Source: Acorus gramineus
Lineage: Eukaryota > Streptophyta > Magnoliopsida > Acorales > Acoraceae
DNA length: 64,000 nt
Assembly (NCBI GenBank): GCA_030737835.1
Contig: JAUJYN010000067.1
Span: forward strand, 1-64,000
Direction: 5' to 3'
Shown here: piece after piece, positions 26,652 through 36,645 of the stretch
Layout of the letters: every line of letters starts with the position of its first letter
Numbering within the stretch: position 1 is the first letter of the stretch
Position numbers and translations under genes: made by a program
The notes under the pieces: generated by a model
The model's database searches: none
What the model was told of the DNA's origin: nothing
Seen by the model: the letters and a program-made list of their open reading frames with translations, nothing else

Positions 26652-28316
26652 GGTGGCATGTGATGCCTGTATGAGGCACGATCGGCTAATTGATGGAATT
26701 GGGCTGGGTTCAAGCTCGTTTACCTTCGTCTTAGCTCGCTATCCGATCCTGTGTATCAGTTAGCCTTAGGTATATTGAATGTTCGTTCGATGAGATGTTT
26801 ACCAACGCTGGACTTCTCTAGTATCTTTCAATGTGAACAAATGAGTCTTCCTAAAAAGTAAAAGTGTTGACAAAATCGAGACTGTAGATACGTGGGAGCG
26901 AGCGGGCGACGGCGGCAGCGCTCAAAGTCACATTTGGTCTTCAATACAGCAAATCACCAATCCTCGACATGTTACATGCAACACTCCAAGCTACCGGCTG
27001 ACATCAGAGACATGGTGCGTTCATGTCCCTATCTGGTTTAAGAGTGTTGACAAGCAGTAAAGCTTAGCAAAATGGGAGGGGGTGTTTGAATTCTGGAGTG
27101 GATAATGATAAACGTCAACTATGCACACCTGAGAACCCATGAAACACCGGAAACTGACGGTGTAGTCTGCGCATCTGCTAGCCAATAGCCTGGCTATGTG
27201 AAGAGGTCTCCTAGTCCTCTGTCGGAGGACGCTAGGATAGTGAATGTGGCGTAAATTTGTAGTAGCGGGCGAATCCTCATCCAGCCATCGGTCGCAGATC
27301 ATGATTTTCGTCAAATGGCGAAAGCAATCATCACCAGCATCACCTGATCATCCCTGGCTATTCGGGTCGACGCTGTGTTACAAGCGGCACGGAAAAACGG
27401 AAATACGTGGAAAGCGTATTAACAGCAAGTTTTTCGACGCCGCCGAAGCGCATTTACGATGTTACATCAACCTTTCCACAAGCTTGATGTCCCGTGGACG
27501 GCTGAAAGTCGCACAGTACGTAGTTTATGGATCATACATGGGTTGAGAAGTTGGGTCAGACGGCACGGCACAGTTCTGTTGTCATCAAATGTGCAATCAC
27601 AACTCCCACACACACGAGCGTGATGAAGCAGAACTAGCGACGGCACAGTACGTTGGTCTCGTCTCGTATGTTCCAATCCGGTCGGCTGACGGAAGGTTCG
27701 GCATTTGGTGGTGTGCATGTTGAGCCATTCAAATCGTAAACAAAAGAGTTTTGACAGAAAAGTTAGTGTGCGGCGCAGCAGGCGGTACGATCAACGGGAT
27801 GAAATACCTACCCAGTTGCAGTGTTGACCGATACGGCTGGCTGTTTTGCTTCTTTCGCTAGATTCGGTGAGAAGCTATGTCCCGTGTGCACTGCATATCC
27901 CCATCTAGATAAGGTACCGTGTGATCATTAATCTGTGACTTTTTGGTTCAAGTTTCAACGCAATTGCTACTTCTGCGATTGACCGAGGCTACGACAGCGA
28001 TGGATGGATACTCATCTCGCAATCATCGACATCCAAACGCTAGCTCTAAGATCCATGGCTGTCACGAACAAACAAATATCAATGTACGTAGCGCATGCAG
28101 TCATGGTCTGACGCACTTTACTACCCACAGCGCGGGTTTGAGGTGGGCCGAAATCGCTCTGATTCCGTGTTCTGCTTCCAGATTAAGTTTCGGCTACGAC
28201 AGCCTGGTGATGGAAAGGCATCACCTCCCCGACAAGCATAAACTGAGACGATCGTCTTTTGTCTTGTATCCTGTGCACCACCCAAATCCTTACCTCATAC
28301 TGCATCTTGTCGACAC
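26652..28316. other. Gene-poor stretch
   Basis: About 1.7 kb in which only short open frames without family signal were seen. Confidence 0.4.
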
Positions 28317-28757
28317 ATGTTGCTCAAGGTTGTGTCATCCGTGTTCTATATGGCAACACAGATTGCTGTTACCACCCTTGGCTTCTTGTTGTATTGCTTT
28401 GCGATCTTCTCGTTCGGCGGCATTCTAGGGCGACCGATCGGCCGTCTCCTCGCTGCTTGTCTTCGGAACGCCCCTCTCACCACGACGTCAATCAAAACCG
28501 AGGAACTGAGTAGGCAGGTCTTGATCATCGAGAAGATTATGCCTTATGTCGCCACAGGATGCCTTTGGACGGTCGCTTTACTCCTGGAAGGAAATGCTAT
28601 GATGGAAGAAGCTTCGCTTCGAGACGAGGCCGTCACAATGCAATCGATAGGGTTTCTGATTTGCAAGACGGGAGTTGAAGGAATCGTGGCGCTTGGTATG
28701 CTCTCGGCGGTTGCATCGATATTGTGTACCTATCATTGTACGGGACATGATGAGTGA
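28317..28757 (+). CDS. Small multi-pass membrane protein, unknown
   Basis: 146 residues with three likely membrane helices: TQIAVTTLGFLLYCFAIFSF (residues 14-33), PYVATGCLWTVALLLEG (75-91) and GVEGIVALGMLSAVASILCT (118-137). A positively charged loop (GRPIGRLLAACLRN) follows helix 1. No family recognised. The second ATG (residue 12) sits nearer the first helix and could be the true start. Undisturbed reading frame and clear helix pattern support a real gene, but there is no homology evidence. Confidence 0.5.
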   Translation: MLLKVVSSVFYMATQIAVTTLGFLLYCFAIFSFGGILGRPIGRLLAACLRNAPLTTTSIKTEELSRQVLIIEKIMPYVATGCLWTVALLLEGNAMMEEASLRDEAVTMQSIGFLICKTGVEGIVALGMLSAVASILCTYHCTGHDE

Positions 28758-29289
28758 CCAGCCTCACGGCCAACGCGAACTGCTGAGCATTGATTGTGAT
28801 TCCATTGAACAAGTTGCGAGGTATTACGATTGATAGTCTGGATAGGCAGCGTAGAACCCATCCCGTCACATCAGACATGAGCAACGAACCTTTCTCCCTC
28901 CATACTTAAGATCTCCCTTTATCACATTCGTACGAACAAGTTGGACCTGATATAATCTCAGCTGATAGCACGCCTTCGAAGCGAAAATCAGTCTTCGTCA
29001 TCTACTTCCGCATGGTCAGCTTGTGCTTGATCAGCATTCATTCAGTCCATCTCGCTGTTCGCATGTGATTTGCACTGTATGTGTCCCCAAGAGTTCTTCA
29101 GTATGCCCAGGTAAAACTGGACGATTTTCACCGGGTGAAGCAGCATTGGAGGAAGGCACAGAGAAGTAGGAACCTGTTCGCATCGATTAGCGTCTCAAGC
29201 TATGGTATGCCGCGTCCGATGCGTACCTCAGAAGAATCCGGATTGTCGGACACGACGGAGGCCATCCAATATTGATACAGATCCAAAGG
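28758..29289. other. Intergenic
   Basis: Nothing recognised. Confidence 0.4.
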
Positions 29290-29541
29290 TCATTCGGCGT
29301 TCCAGAACCACGTGGTACCAAGAAAGTCTTGCTCGTGATAGATCACCGATGTCCGAGAACCGCCGACTCTTCCATCTTTGCCGCCATTGAAGCGTTGTTG
29401 TAATTTTTCACCCGACCATCGATGATTGAAGAACACCGGGTGCGGTACGTAAACTGCTTTGAGACTGTGGTGAAAAGCGAGGGTTGTTGGCCACATTGCC
29501 GACATCATTGCATGGCCTGCTCGATTCTCGGCGTCCATCAA
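29290..29541 (-). pseudogene. DUF3405-family fragment
   Basis: The 83-residue frame has landmarks of the DUF3405 family, a fungal glycosyltransferase-like group of unknown role: ENRAGHAMMSAMWPTTLAFH, HHSLKAVYVPHPVFF and DFLGTTWFWNAE. Only this C-terminal segment is present; full members exceed 500 residues. It starts and ends abruptly between scraps, so it is a relic. Confidence 0.65.
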
Positions 29542-29718
29542 ACTAAGCAGACGCCTGGATAAGCGAACATTGGTGTCAACGGTTCCAAAGCGAAGCGGAA
29601 CGTCAGAAGTGCTGTAATGAAAGAGATATCGAACATGGGAGATAGGATCTCAGTAGATTGTCAAAGTCTGTGGCAATATCGTCGTGGACCTCCGCCCGGT
29701 TCAGCGTGAGAACAACAA

Positions 29719-30052
29719 TCAAGTTTCGACCACCTCACTTAGGCTGAAGGTGACGGAGAATTCTTGGTGTTGAGTTCCCTTCTGGCTCATCTCGACTTCG
29801 TTCAACAGTCTTTGTTGCGCTTTTTCTCCTCCTTCACCATACAAGGCCGGCATGGAAACATCAAATATGCCGAACAACGAATATACCACATCTTCTGCTT
29901 CTTGTGTCTCTCGTCTCTGCTGCCATTGCAGGCGTTCATGAATGGTAAAAGAGGACAAGGCTGCCTTCCAAAGCGCTTACACAGGCATCTGTGCGATCTC
30001 AGATACGTATCGCTCAAGCGATGTCTTGGTACTAAGACTAACGTGCTCCACA
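29719..30052 (-). pseudogene. HET-domain fragment of a receptor paralogue
   Basis: The minus strand matches the receptor at 8453-11773 from STKTSLERYVSEIA through SSFTIHERLQWQQRRETQ, YSLFGIFDVSMPALYGEGG and EFSVTFSLSEVVET, corresponding to receptor residues about 165-270. An early stop lies in the upstream part, and the NB-ARC and TPR parts are missing. Confidence 0.8.
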
Positions 30053-31098
30053 AGTAAGCTGGACACACAGGTATGCTGGACAGCCATTTTACATACAAAT
30101 TTCGTCTGTGTGTTACTATTTTTAGTAACAAACTTGGATTAATATTGGAGCAATGATATTGAAATTCAATTGTCATGATACTAAGGCCTTTTGCTATCTT
30201 CAGGGAAGGTAATTGGATTTCTGTGTCAATCTCCAGTGTGAAAAACACTGTTTTGGCCCCCAAAATTAAGCTTTATGGTCTTCCTATGTTCTGATGGGTT
30301 TGTGATTTTCACAGATGATTTATTTGGTAGTAAAATGGCCTGGAATTCAATATTGAGTCAATTGAATGTGTGGTTGAACAATTGCGTGGAATCGAAATTC
30401 TTCAATTTTGCAGTAAAAACAGCTGTCCAGGTTAGCGACGAACCTTGCTGTGCCGATTCGCTTGGTGGAGGAAATCCGTAGAGACAGGGCTGGCATTGTC
30501 ACAATCAGTATCGTAACAGTCTGTTATACAACTTCGTCGCTTTCAGCTTCCGCATCAATCATACGTTTCCTTCACTAGCACGCTCTAGAGCCTCTCATTC
30601 GGCGTCCATCCTGGCCTTTCAGCGCTTCTACCGAAGGCTTCGTCAGCTCTAATTTCCCCCTTGGCTCCTCTCATCCGTTTCTCCTGGTTCCTTTGATGCC
30701 GGGTTGAAATGCAGCCCCAAATTATAGTACTCCTGCCGCTCCATGACGTGAGACAGTGTGCGCTCTACAATTCCGTCAATACCTACTCCGCCTGTAAACT
30801 ACCAAATCGTTGCGTTTTGAACTGTTGATGCTATTCCACTCTTGGGATGACGCCCTGATCCTGACAAACCTCTTTCGAAATTCAGCGCTAAACGCAATTT
30901 GGGCACAGCTCATAAGCGTCGAAAGGACTCCGAGAGCAGGAACCAATCGACCAACAATTTCACCTTTCGACATCAGATTTTCAACAAATTCCACACTACA
31001 AAGCAAGCGAAGAAGCGTAAAGCACAGCAAGCGGTATACCTGACCAGTTTCATTCATGAGCTTTCTGTATACACGTCCCAGCTGGCCTTTACTCTAAT
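30053..31098. other. Intergenic
   Basis: Nothing recognised. The stretch 30100-30420 is A/T-rich relative to its neighbours. Confidence 0.4.
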
Positions 31099-31848
31099 AT
31101 GCCAGACAATGTTAGCACGATATTTTGGCCGTTTGGCCTGAACGGCGATGACGTTGTTGGTTGGGGGAATACTGCAATTGTCACTCGACTTGAGATTGCC
31201 ATGAAAGTCTTCAAACCGGATGACGTTATATCCTTCGAGCGTGAGACCCGAATCTATGAGCGACTGGCTCGTGGTAGCCATGATCACACCAGTCATCCCA
31301 ACATTCTCCAATATTACGGGTCTTCCGGAGGCTGTGTGATGTTACAATACGCTCACAATGGCTCTCTACGACAGTACATACGAAAGAGCCGAGCGCCTCT
31401 CAACCTGCGACTTCAATGGGCCATCCAGATTGTGGAAGCTGTTCAGTTCCTTCACTCGAAAGAGGTCTTCCATGCTGACATCTCATGTAACAATATTTTC
31501 CTTGACCATAAGCTGGATGTCAAGGTTGGTGATTTTGCAGGTTCTCAAATCGATGATGAAGAATCATTGAATTGCTACGAAACACGATACAACGACCCTT
31601 CGTGCAATGACATCGTATCAAACTCAAGTGAGATTTTCGCTCTGGGCTCGACTTTCTTCGAAATCATGACTGGGTCAGCACCTTTCAAAGAACTGAAGGA
31701 CAACGAGGTTGAGAAGCGGTTTTCACGCAAAGAATTTCCAAATGTCGCATCTCTGGACGCTTTCAGCTCGGTGATTCAAAAATGTTGGGGCAAGAAATAT
31801 GACGACCTAGAATCTCTTCTTGAAGACGTGAGAGGCGAAGGTTGGTGA
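31099..31848 (+). CDS. Protein kinase-like protein
   Basis: 249 residues from ATG, covering a compact kinase domain. Visible motifs: a weak Gly loop (GWGNTAIV), the VAIK-type lysine in IAMKVF, HADISCNNIFL as catalytic loop (His-Ala-Asp instead of His-Arg-Asp), GDFAGS in place of DFG, and EIFALGSTFFEIMTG as helix F. This HAD-type group of fungal kinase-like proteins is expanded in many Pezizomycotina; substrates are unknown. The Asp of the catalytic loop and metal-binding Asp remain, so activity is possible. A good donor at 31845 (GTGATT), GCTAACT branch point and CAG acceptor at 31885 could replace the last codon with a short serine run encoded by the CAG repeat. Confidence 0.8.
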   Translation: MPDNVSTIFWPFGLNGDDVVGWGNTAIVTRLEIAMKVFKPDDVISFERETRIYERLARGSHDHTSHPNILQYYGSSGGCVMLQYAHNGSLRQYIRKSRAPLNLRLQWAIQIVEAVQFLHSKEVFHADISCNNIFLDHKLDVKVGDFAGSQIDDEESLNCYETRYNDPSCNDIVSNSSEIFALGSTFFEIMTGSAPFKELKDNEVEKRFSRKEFPNVASLDAFSSVIQKCWGKKYDDLESLLEDVRGEGW

Positions 31849-31874
31849 TTTATTTACTCAAGTTATTCAAATTG

Positions 31875-32307
31875 CTAACTCCCAGCAGCAGCAGCAGCAG
31901 CAGCAGCAGCTAGTATTTTGCAAAGAGAGACAAAGCTGTTCCGAGCATCTCGAGTTCTGCAACATGCATCAGCCATACTGCCGGTCATCGTACTGTCAAG
32001 CTTCGTTTGGTTCAAGTATTCCCGCTCTTGATGAGTAAAGGTCTCGAGTATTAGCGCACGTTTGGCTGATGTGTCAGTGCTGACATACCGGAAGTGGTGG
32101 AGGACATTTCGGGCAGGCACCTCGCTTCCGTGAGGAACCAAATTGAACCTGCTCATCATTGTGGCCCTTGTATGATTTGACCTCTGGGCAATAATGTCCG
32201 TTGCGCCGAGCTTGATTGCACATGTCTACTCGTTGAGTTGTTACCATATGCTTTGGATCTGCTCTACATTGAGAGTAGGTGAAATGCTCTTCGTAAGAAT
32301 TACACAT
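31875..32307 (-). CDS. Small Cys/His-rich fungal protein
   Basis: Starts at ATG 32307 with MCNSYEEHFTYSQCRADP, then VDMCNQARRNGHYCP and GACPKCPPP. This spaced Cys pattern (start Cys, Y..C, C, C, CP.C) is that of short, multi-copy Pezizomycotina proteins of unknown function, probably zinc-binding. The first frame stops at 32074, but a donor GTATGT directly after CPPPLP and a CTAATACTCGAG branch/acceptor region about 46 bases on would join the downstream frame (HQEREYLNQTKLDSTMTGS), ending in the alanine run encoded by the CAG repeat. The exact acceptor is uncertain. Confidence 0.55.
31883..31909. repeat. (CAG)9 microsatellite
   Basis: Nine CAG triplets. They lie at the putative last exon of the kinase (+ strand, Ser codons AGC) and at the end of the small Cys-rich gene (- strand, Ala codons). 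Length variation between strains is likely. Confidence 0.9.
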
Positions 32308-32898
32308 TTCGTGGGTGCAAGGAGGGAACTATGATCATATATAGTGGGGCGGTTCAGAGAAGACAAAAGCAAGTTGGTGGCGTGTTGGCATGATCCAACT
32401 GACTGATATCATCAAGATCTCATTCTAGGCAGCAACCCGCACGTGAGCACGGGATGTTTTCAGCCTGTCTTTTTAGATGCAAACTTATTTCATGGCGTGT
32501 CTAGAGTGCCTAATTGGCCGAATTACCTTGTACTCGCTCGTTCGAGTAACTTCCCTTCACCTCTTCTCTTCAGTATCCACTCATCATCGATCAGGTCCAG
32601 ATTGCTCACCATTTTGCACAGTTTCGCCGTGATAATCTCCTCCGCCATGCTTCCCGCCAGCATTGTGTACAGTTTCAATATGCGCAGTCAGGCTTTCTCG
32701 TCTTGTAGCATCAACATCACTCGGATCAGCTATCCTTCCGCACCTACCAGTTGCGTATCTCGGAATAGAGTTCGGGCGCTTGAAGGTGTGTGTTCATATC
32801 CATCACCGGCTCTGGGTCGATGAAGTACACTGAATGCGTCACCCGATGATCGAAATTCAACCCAAGTCGCATCTCCTCCATTGCTGTTCCACGGTAGC
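32308..32898. other. Intergenic
   Basis: Nothing recognised. Short open frames lack family signal. Confidence 0.4.
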
Positions 32899-34362
32899 CT
32901 ATCCACCGGGGCTGGGAACTGGGTCGGGTACTGTTATCGGATCCAAGATGTTTGATCCTAGCCACACTCGATATTCGGTCTCGGCCCAATTCATTAAGAA
33001 GTGTAGCCCTGCAACAACCTGGTATCCTCCGAGCAGCTTGGTTGTGCTTCCAAAGGTGATGCCGCTCCATAATCGCTGATGTTCGGTCAGGAAAAATACG
33101 TCATGTCGGCAAACAGCCAGACTCACCGCAGAATCTCCGCAGTCCTCGAAACATGCAAAACGCCACTCGTGACCTTGAACGATGATCAACGGCAAAGGAA
33201 GCAAGGCGGTCTTCATCGCTCCAGTCTGTCGTAGGAGAGTACGAATTTGCGCCACTTGGGCCGCGGTTCACGTTGCCAACTGTAACTTCGCATCTGATCC
33301 TCCTTCGCCTGGTAGTTTGGTTTCTATGCTGGGCACTATAGGGTTGTACTGGACCCCGCCATATGTCGTCTGATTGACTTGAACACCACGATGCGCAAGA
33401 AGGCGTTCTGTGTTCTTCCCCAGCTCCAACGAAATTGCGAAATCGGCCTTCTTGGATTGCACTCTCGGATTCTGTGTCAATTCTGGTATCAAGTTCGGTG
33501 GCTCTATTGATGCCGTAGTGCTGATTTAGCGTCAGTGATGTGTGTTGGAGGTGTTGGACTACCACAGCGTACATGTTATCCCACCTCAAACCCCTTTTGT
33601 GTCTTGTATGTCGGCAAGCTTCATTGAGGAGCATGCAATGGACATTCGAATTCCACGCTGCTTCTGAACATCCCAGGTTTTCGTTGCGCTGTGCATCGGC
33701 AATGATCCGACGCATGACTTCCAGATCAGGTACTCCGTCGTCTTCAGCCATCCCTGGGCATTGAATCCTGAAGATGCGAGCATCATCGTCATCATCCTTA
33801 CCATCTCCGAGTTCTGTAATCCAATGTTTGTACCGTGACGATAGAACGCCCCTCCCTTTTCCCAGACCCTGCATCTGCGAGGCCAAAATTCTGACTTGTT
33901 CGGGAAGATCCGCCAATCTCCCAAATCCTTCTTGATAGATCGGATATGAGGCATGTCGCAGACGAGCCATCTGCTTTGTTGGGCTTGTACCCTTCGTCCG
34001 AACGCGACGATCCGAGCCTGTCCATAAACTTCGCGAAGACATTGAAGCGCTGTCGACAAAGTGCATGGCGCTGGACTGTGGTGGAGTTGGCTGTGTGGTG
34101 CTCTCTCTTTTTGTCTAGAGGGCGGACCTGTACTGTGACGTGAAGGACGAGGCATTTCCTCGGCGTCTTGCAATAATTGGAAGGGATCTGAGTCGGAGTC
34201 CTGCTCAATCCTTGATCTCTTTCGCTTCATCGATTCTTCATCCATATCAGAAGAGCGCCGTTTGGACGCAAACAGCGGGTTGACTGTCGATTCCTGGTAT
34301 TCAGATGGCGGTGCGATGCTGTCGAGCCAAGATTTGATGAACTTGAGCGAACGGTCATTCAT
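32899..34362 (-). pseudogene. Fungal PD-(D/E)XK nuclease-like protein, broken
   Basis: Begins MNDRSLKFIKSWLDS at 34362, the usual start of this fungal family, followed by a Ser/Arg-rich linker and SPTKQMARL. The middle reads GRGVLSSRYKHWI and WNSNVHCMLLNEAC. The nuclease core is KKADFAISLEL (Asp) and IVPSIETKLPGE (Glu-x-Lys), the three residues of the PD-(D/E)XK site. Then come IIVQGHEWRFACFED and STTKLLGGYQVVAGL. Frame changes occur near 34080 and 33490, and a TGA replaces the Trp of the LQLATW-type motif near 33257. A 51-bp intron (GTGAGT...CATCAG) probably lies near 33125-33075. All catalytic residues survive although the gene is broken. Confidence 0.78.
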
Positions 34363-34365
34363 CAA

Positions 34366-34713
34366 TGCTGTACTGGGTTCTTGGTGGATGAACAGGTGTA
34401 ATCAATGTTCAAAATCATGTTTTCCTTGAGAAGTTGCTGGGGCGACCAGCAAAGCGGAGAAATCTGTCAGCAACGTGGCTCGGCTAACCTGCCACGTTTT
34501 AGATGATCGGACCATCGTCGTGAAAGCTGCAGCTTAAATCAACGCTGTTGAAATGCCCTGGGAACAGGAGGATTACATTGAGGGATGTAATAGATCGAAC
34601 GAAGGCGATGAGTTCACATAGGGCCATTTTGACCTGTGTCGCTCACCAAACTTGATAGAGGCTGAACGGCGCTCTCTGTTCAAGATTATGTCCTCCGGTA
34701 TTTCGTCACGCGC
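34366..34713. other. Intergenic
   Basis: Nothing recognised; the 5' flank of the PD-(D/E)XK gene and 3' flank of the Ulp1-like gene. Confidence 0.4.
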
Positions 34714-36020
34714 CTATCTTCCATAACCTCTTTTCTTAGAATCTAAAATCTTTAGTGTTGGTTGAATTGTAACAAGAAACCCACCTCTTCGCTTCTTCGA
34801 TTCTTTGAGAAGCGTATTCACGTCCACTCGCGGAATTAAGACCTGAGGATGTTGAAATTCCGTACTTGGCTGATGATCTTTCCAATGAGTCGACGCTTTC
34901 AATATGTCACTCCTGGATTTTTTCAATCGTCGGACGTCCCAATTCTTGCTTTTTGACTGGTTCTATGGCACTTCCAGATGGCGGACTGGATGATCGTCTT
35001 TTCGCAGGCGTTTTGTTATTTACTTGCTCTTGAGCGGGTCTTAACATGTCAGCATCTGGAGCAGGCAATTGGTGCACAAGGTTTGTTGGAGTAGCGACCG
35101 GGAGCTCTGAGATTCGATGAGCCTCTTTGGGTACATTTGAGTCTTTCCCATGAACGTCGTTGGTTCGTGCCGGGAGTGATGACAGTCCCCATGACGAGGA
35201 GCTGTGCAATTCGTATTGAGCAGCATTGACCGGTTCTAGGTCTTCTAGAGCCTTTGCTAGCTTTCCGTCCAGTTTGACCTTCTCAGACGACTTGCGTGCC
35301 TCTTCTTGCTTTCAGTTCAAAGTCATGAGGGCACCATGTAATTCTGTACGTTTGGTAGAAGAACTGAAGCCATCAAAACGAGATGCGACCGAATTGCCTG
35401 ACAAAACCTGTTCTACGAATTCGCGCGGATTCCCTGCAAACTGTTCCAAAAAGCCAATTAGGTAGACACCACAATCGCTATAGTTTGTTTGTAACGGTAG
35501 GCCTTCGGCGGCGATACTTTGCAATTCTGTGATATCGATAGACACGGACCGTTTCATGAGCGCTTCGGCTTTGATGTATTTTTCAAGTATTGTATTTCTG
35601 TCATACGAGTGCTGCCGAGCGAATCTAGTATCATAATCACAGACTCATTGAGTGCAAGCTTCTTCGACGCAGGTGCGGCTTTCATTTTCGCTCTTTTGAA
35701 GAGTCTAGGAGCCCTGTATTTCGATGTCAGCGTCGCGCGAGAGTTGGTGACCGGTATATCTTGATAAGTGGAACTAGCTTCATCGTCTCGCTCTGGAGAT
35801 GCTCGCTTGGTCTTTGCTGGTAGAGTCAGATCCGCCACCGGTGTTGACTCAAGCTCGATATCGTCTCTAATCAAGGTTCCCAGCTTGTCACCCTGTCCGG
35901 ATGTTTTCCTCTACAAAGCTGGCAGGTTGCAAATGATGGCTACAAACCAGTGGAGGTTGGTGTTGATTGGCACGACAATGAAAGGAATGTCGAAGATATC
36001 CTTGAGTTGAGCTCTCGTGG
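34714..36020 (-). pseudogene. Ulp1-like cysteine protease (C48 family), broken
   Basis: The minus strand carries PFIVVPINTNLHWFVAII (catalytic His codon at 35950-35952), VIMILDSLGST (Asp) and LQTNYSDCGVYLIGFLEQFA (catalytic Cys codon at 35471-35473), the His-Asp-Cys order of SUMO-specific Ulp1 proteases. These lie in different frames with stops between, so the gene is broken at several places. A basic, low-complexity tail follows (TPAKRRSSSPP, LDSKKRGYGR). Ulp1 proteins remove SUMO from targets or mature its precursor; this copy is not expected to be the essential one. Repeat R1 copy B starts just upstream. Confidence 0.75.
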
Positions 36021-36124
36021 TCATGGCATGTTGATGATGGTTGGAACGTGGAGTGAAGGGCGCAGAGATATTTCTTCATGCATGATTCTGAAGTGGCACG
36101 CTGCCGGGTAACACTGCAAATCAT

Positions 36125-36345
36125 CCCGGCGGAGGAAGTGCGAGGAACTACGGTGTAGCCCTTGGAGCGAGCCGCGCAGCTCTGAGAACGCCAAGAGCTA
36201 CGTATCGACCACGAAGATCCTGCATCTTAAGCATGGTACCAAAGAGACAGAATGTGTCACCTTAGCGAATGAACTCAGTACTGTGGTGAGTTGAGGGGTG
36301 AGCCACATGATGTACAAGACGTAAAGTTCAGTAGAGCTGTAATAG
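36125..36345 (+). repeat. Dispersed repeat R1, copy B
   Basis: Shares ATCCCG, GAACTACGGTGTAGCCCTTGG, GAACGCCAAGAGCTACG and ACTGTGGTGAGTTGAGGGG with copies A (5750-6020, inverted) and C (45092-45375), in the same order. It directly precedes the Ulp1-like gene. Confidence 0.6.
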
Positions 36346-36645
36346 TGATGATAATGATAATTATTATTGCGGTAGTGACATCTACTCCTGATCAGATGAA
36401 AGCCCTTCGACAGCGCCACATCCGCCGGGGCACGTTTGACGGGCAGCGTACCAAGCCTCACTACTCAGCCACAATTTTGAAACTGACTCCGCTCTGCTCA
36501 TTCTCCGCCTACATGATTGTCAGCGATATTTTTCGGGGAACTCCAATGTAGAACCTCACGACGGACGCGATAATACAAACCTCGGAATGGCGAGCGTAAA
36601 GCGTGTAAGACAGGTTGTATCTATCAAAGCAGTGCTGGGACCGTC
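36346..36645. other. Intergenic
   Basis: Nothing recognised. Confidence 0.35.

Noticed and set aside
27943-28428. A 161-codon + strand frame
   Set aside because: Overlaps the better-supported membrane protein in another frame and has low-complexity composition.
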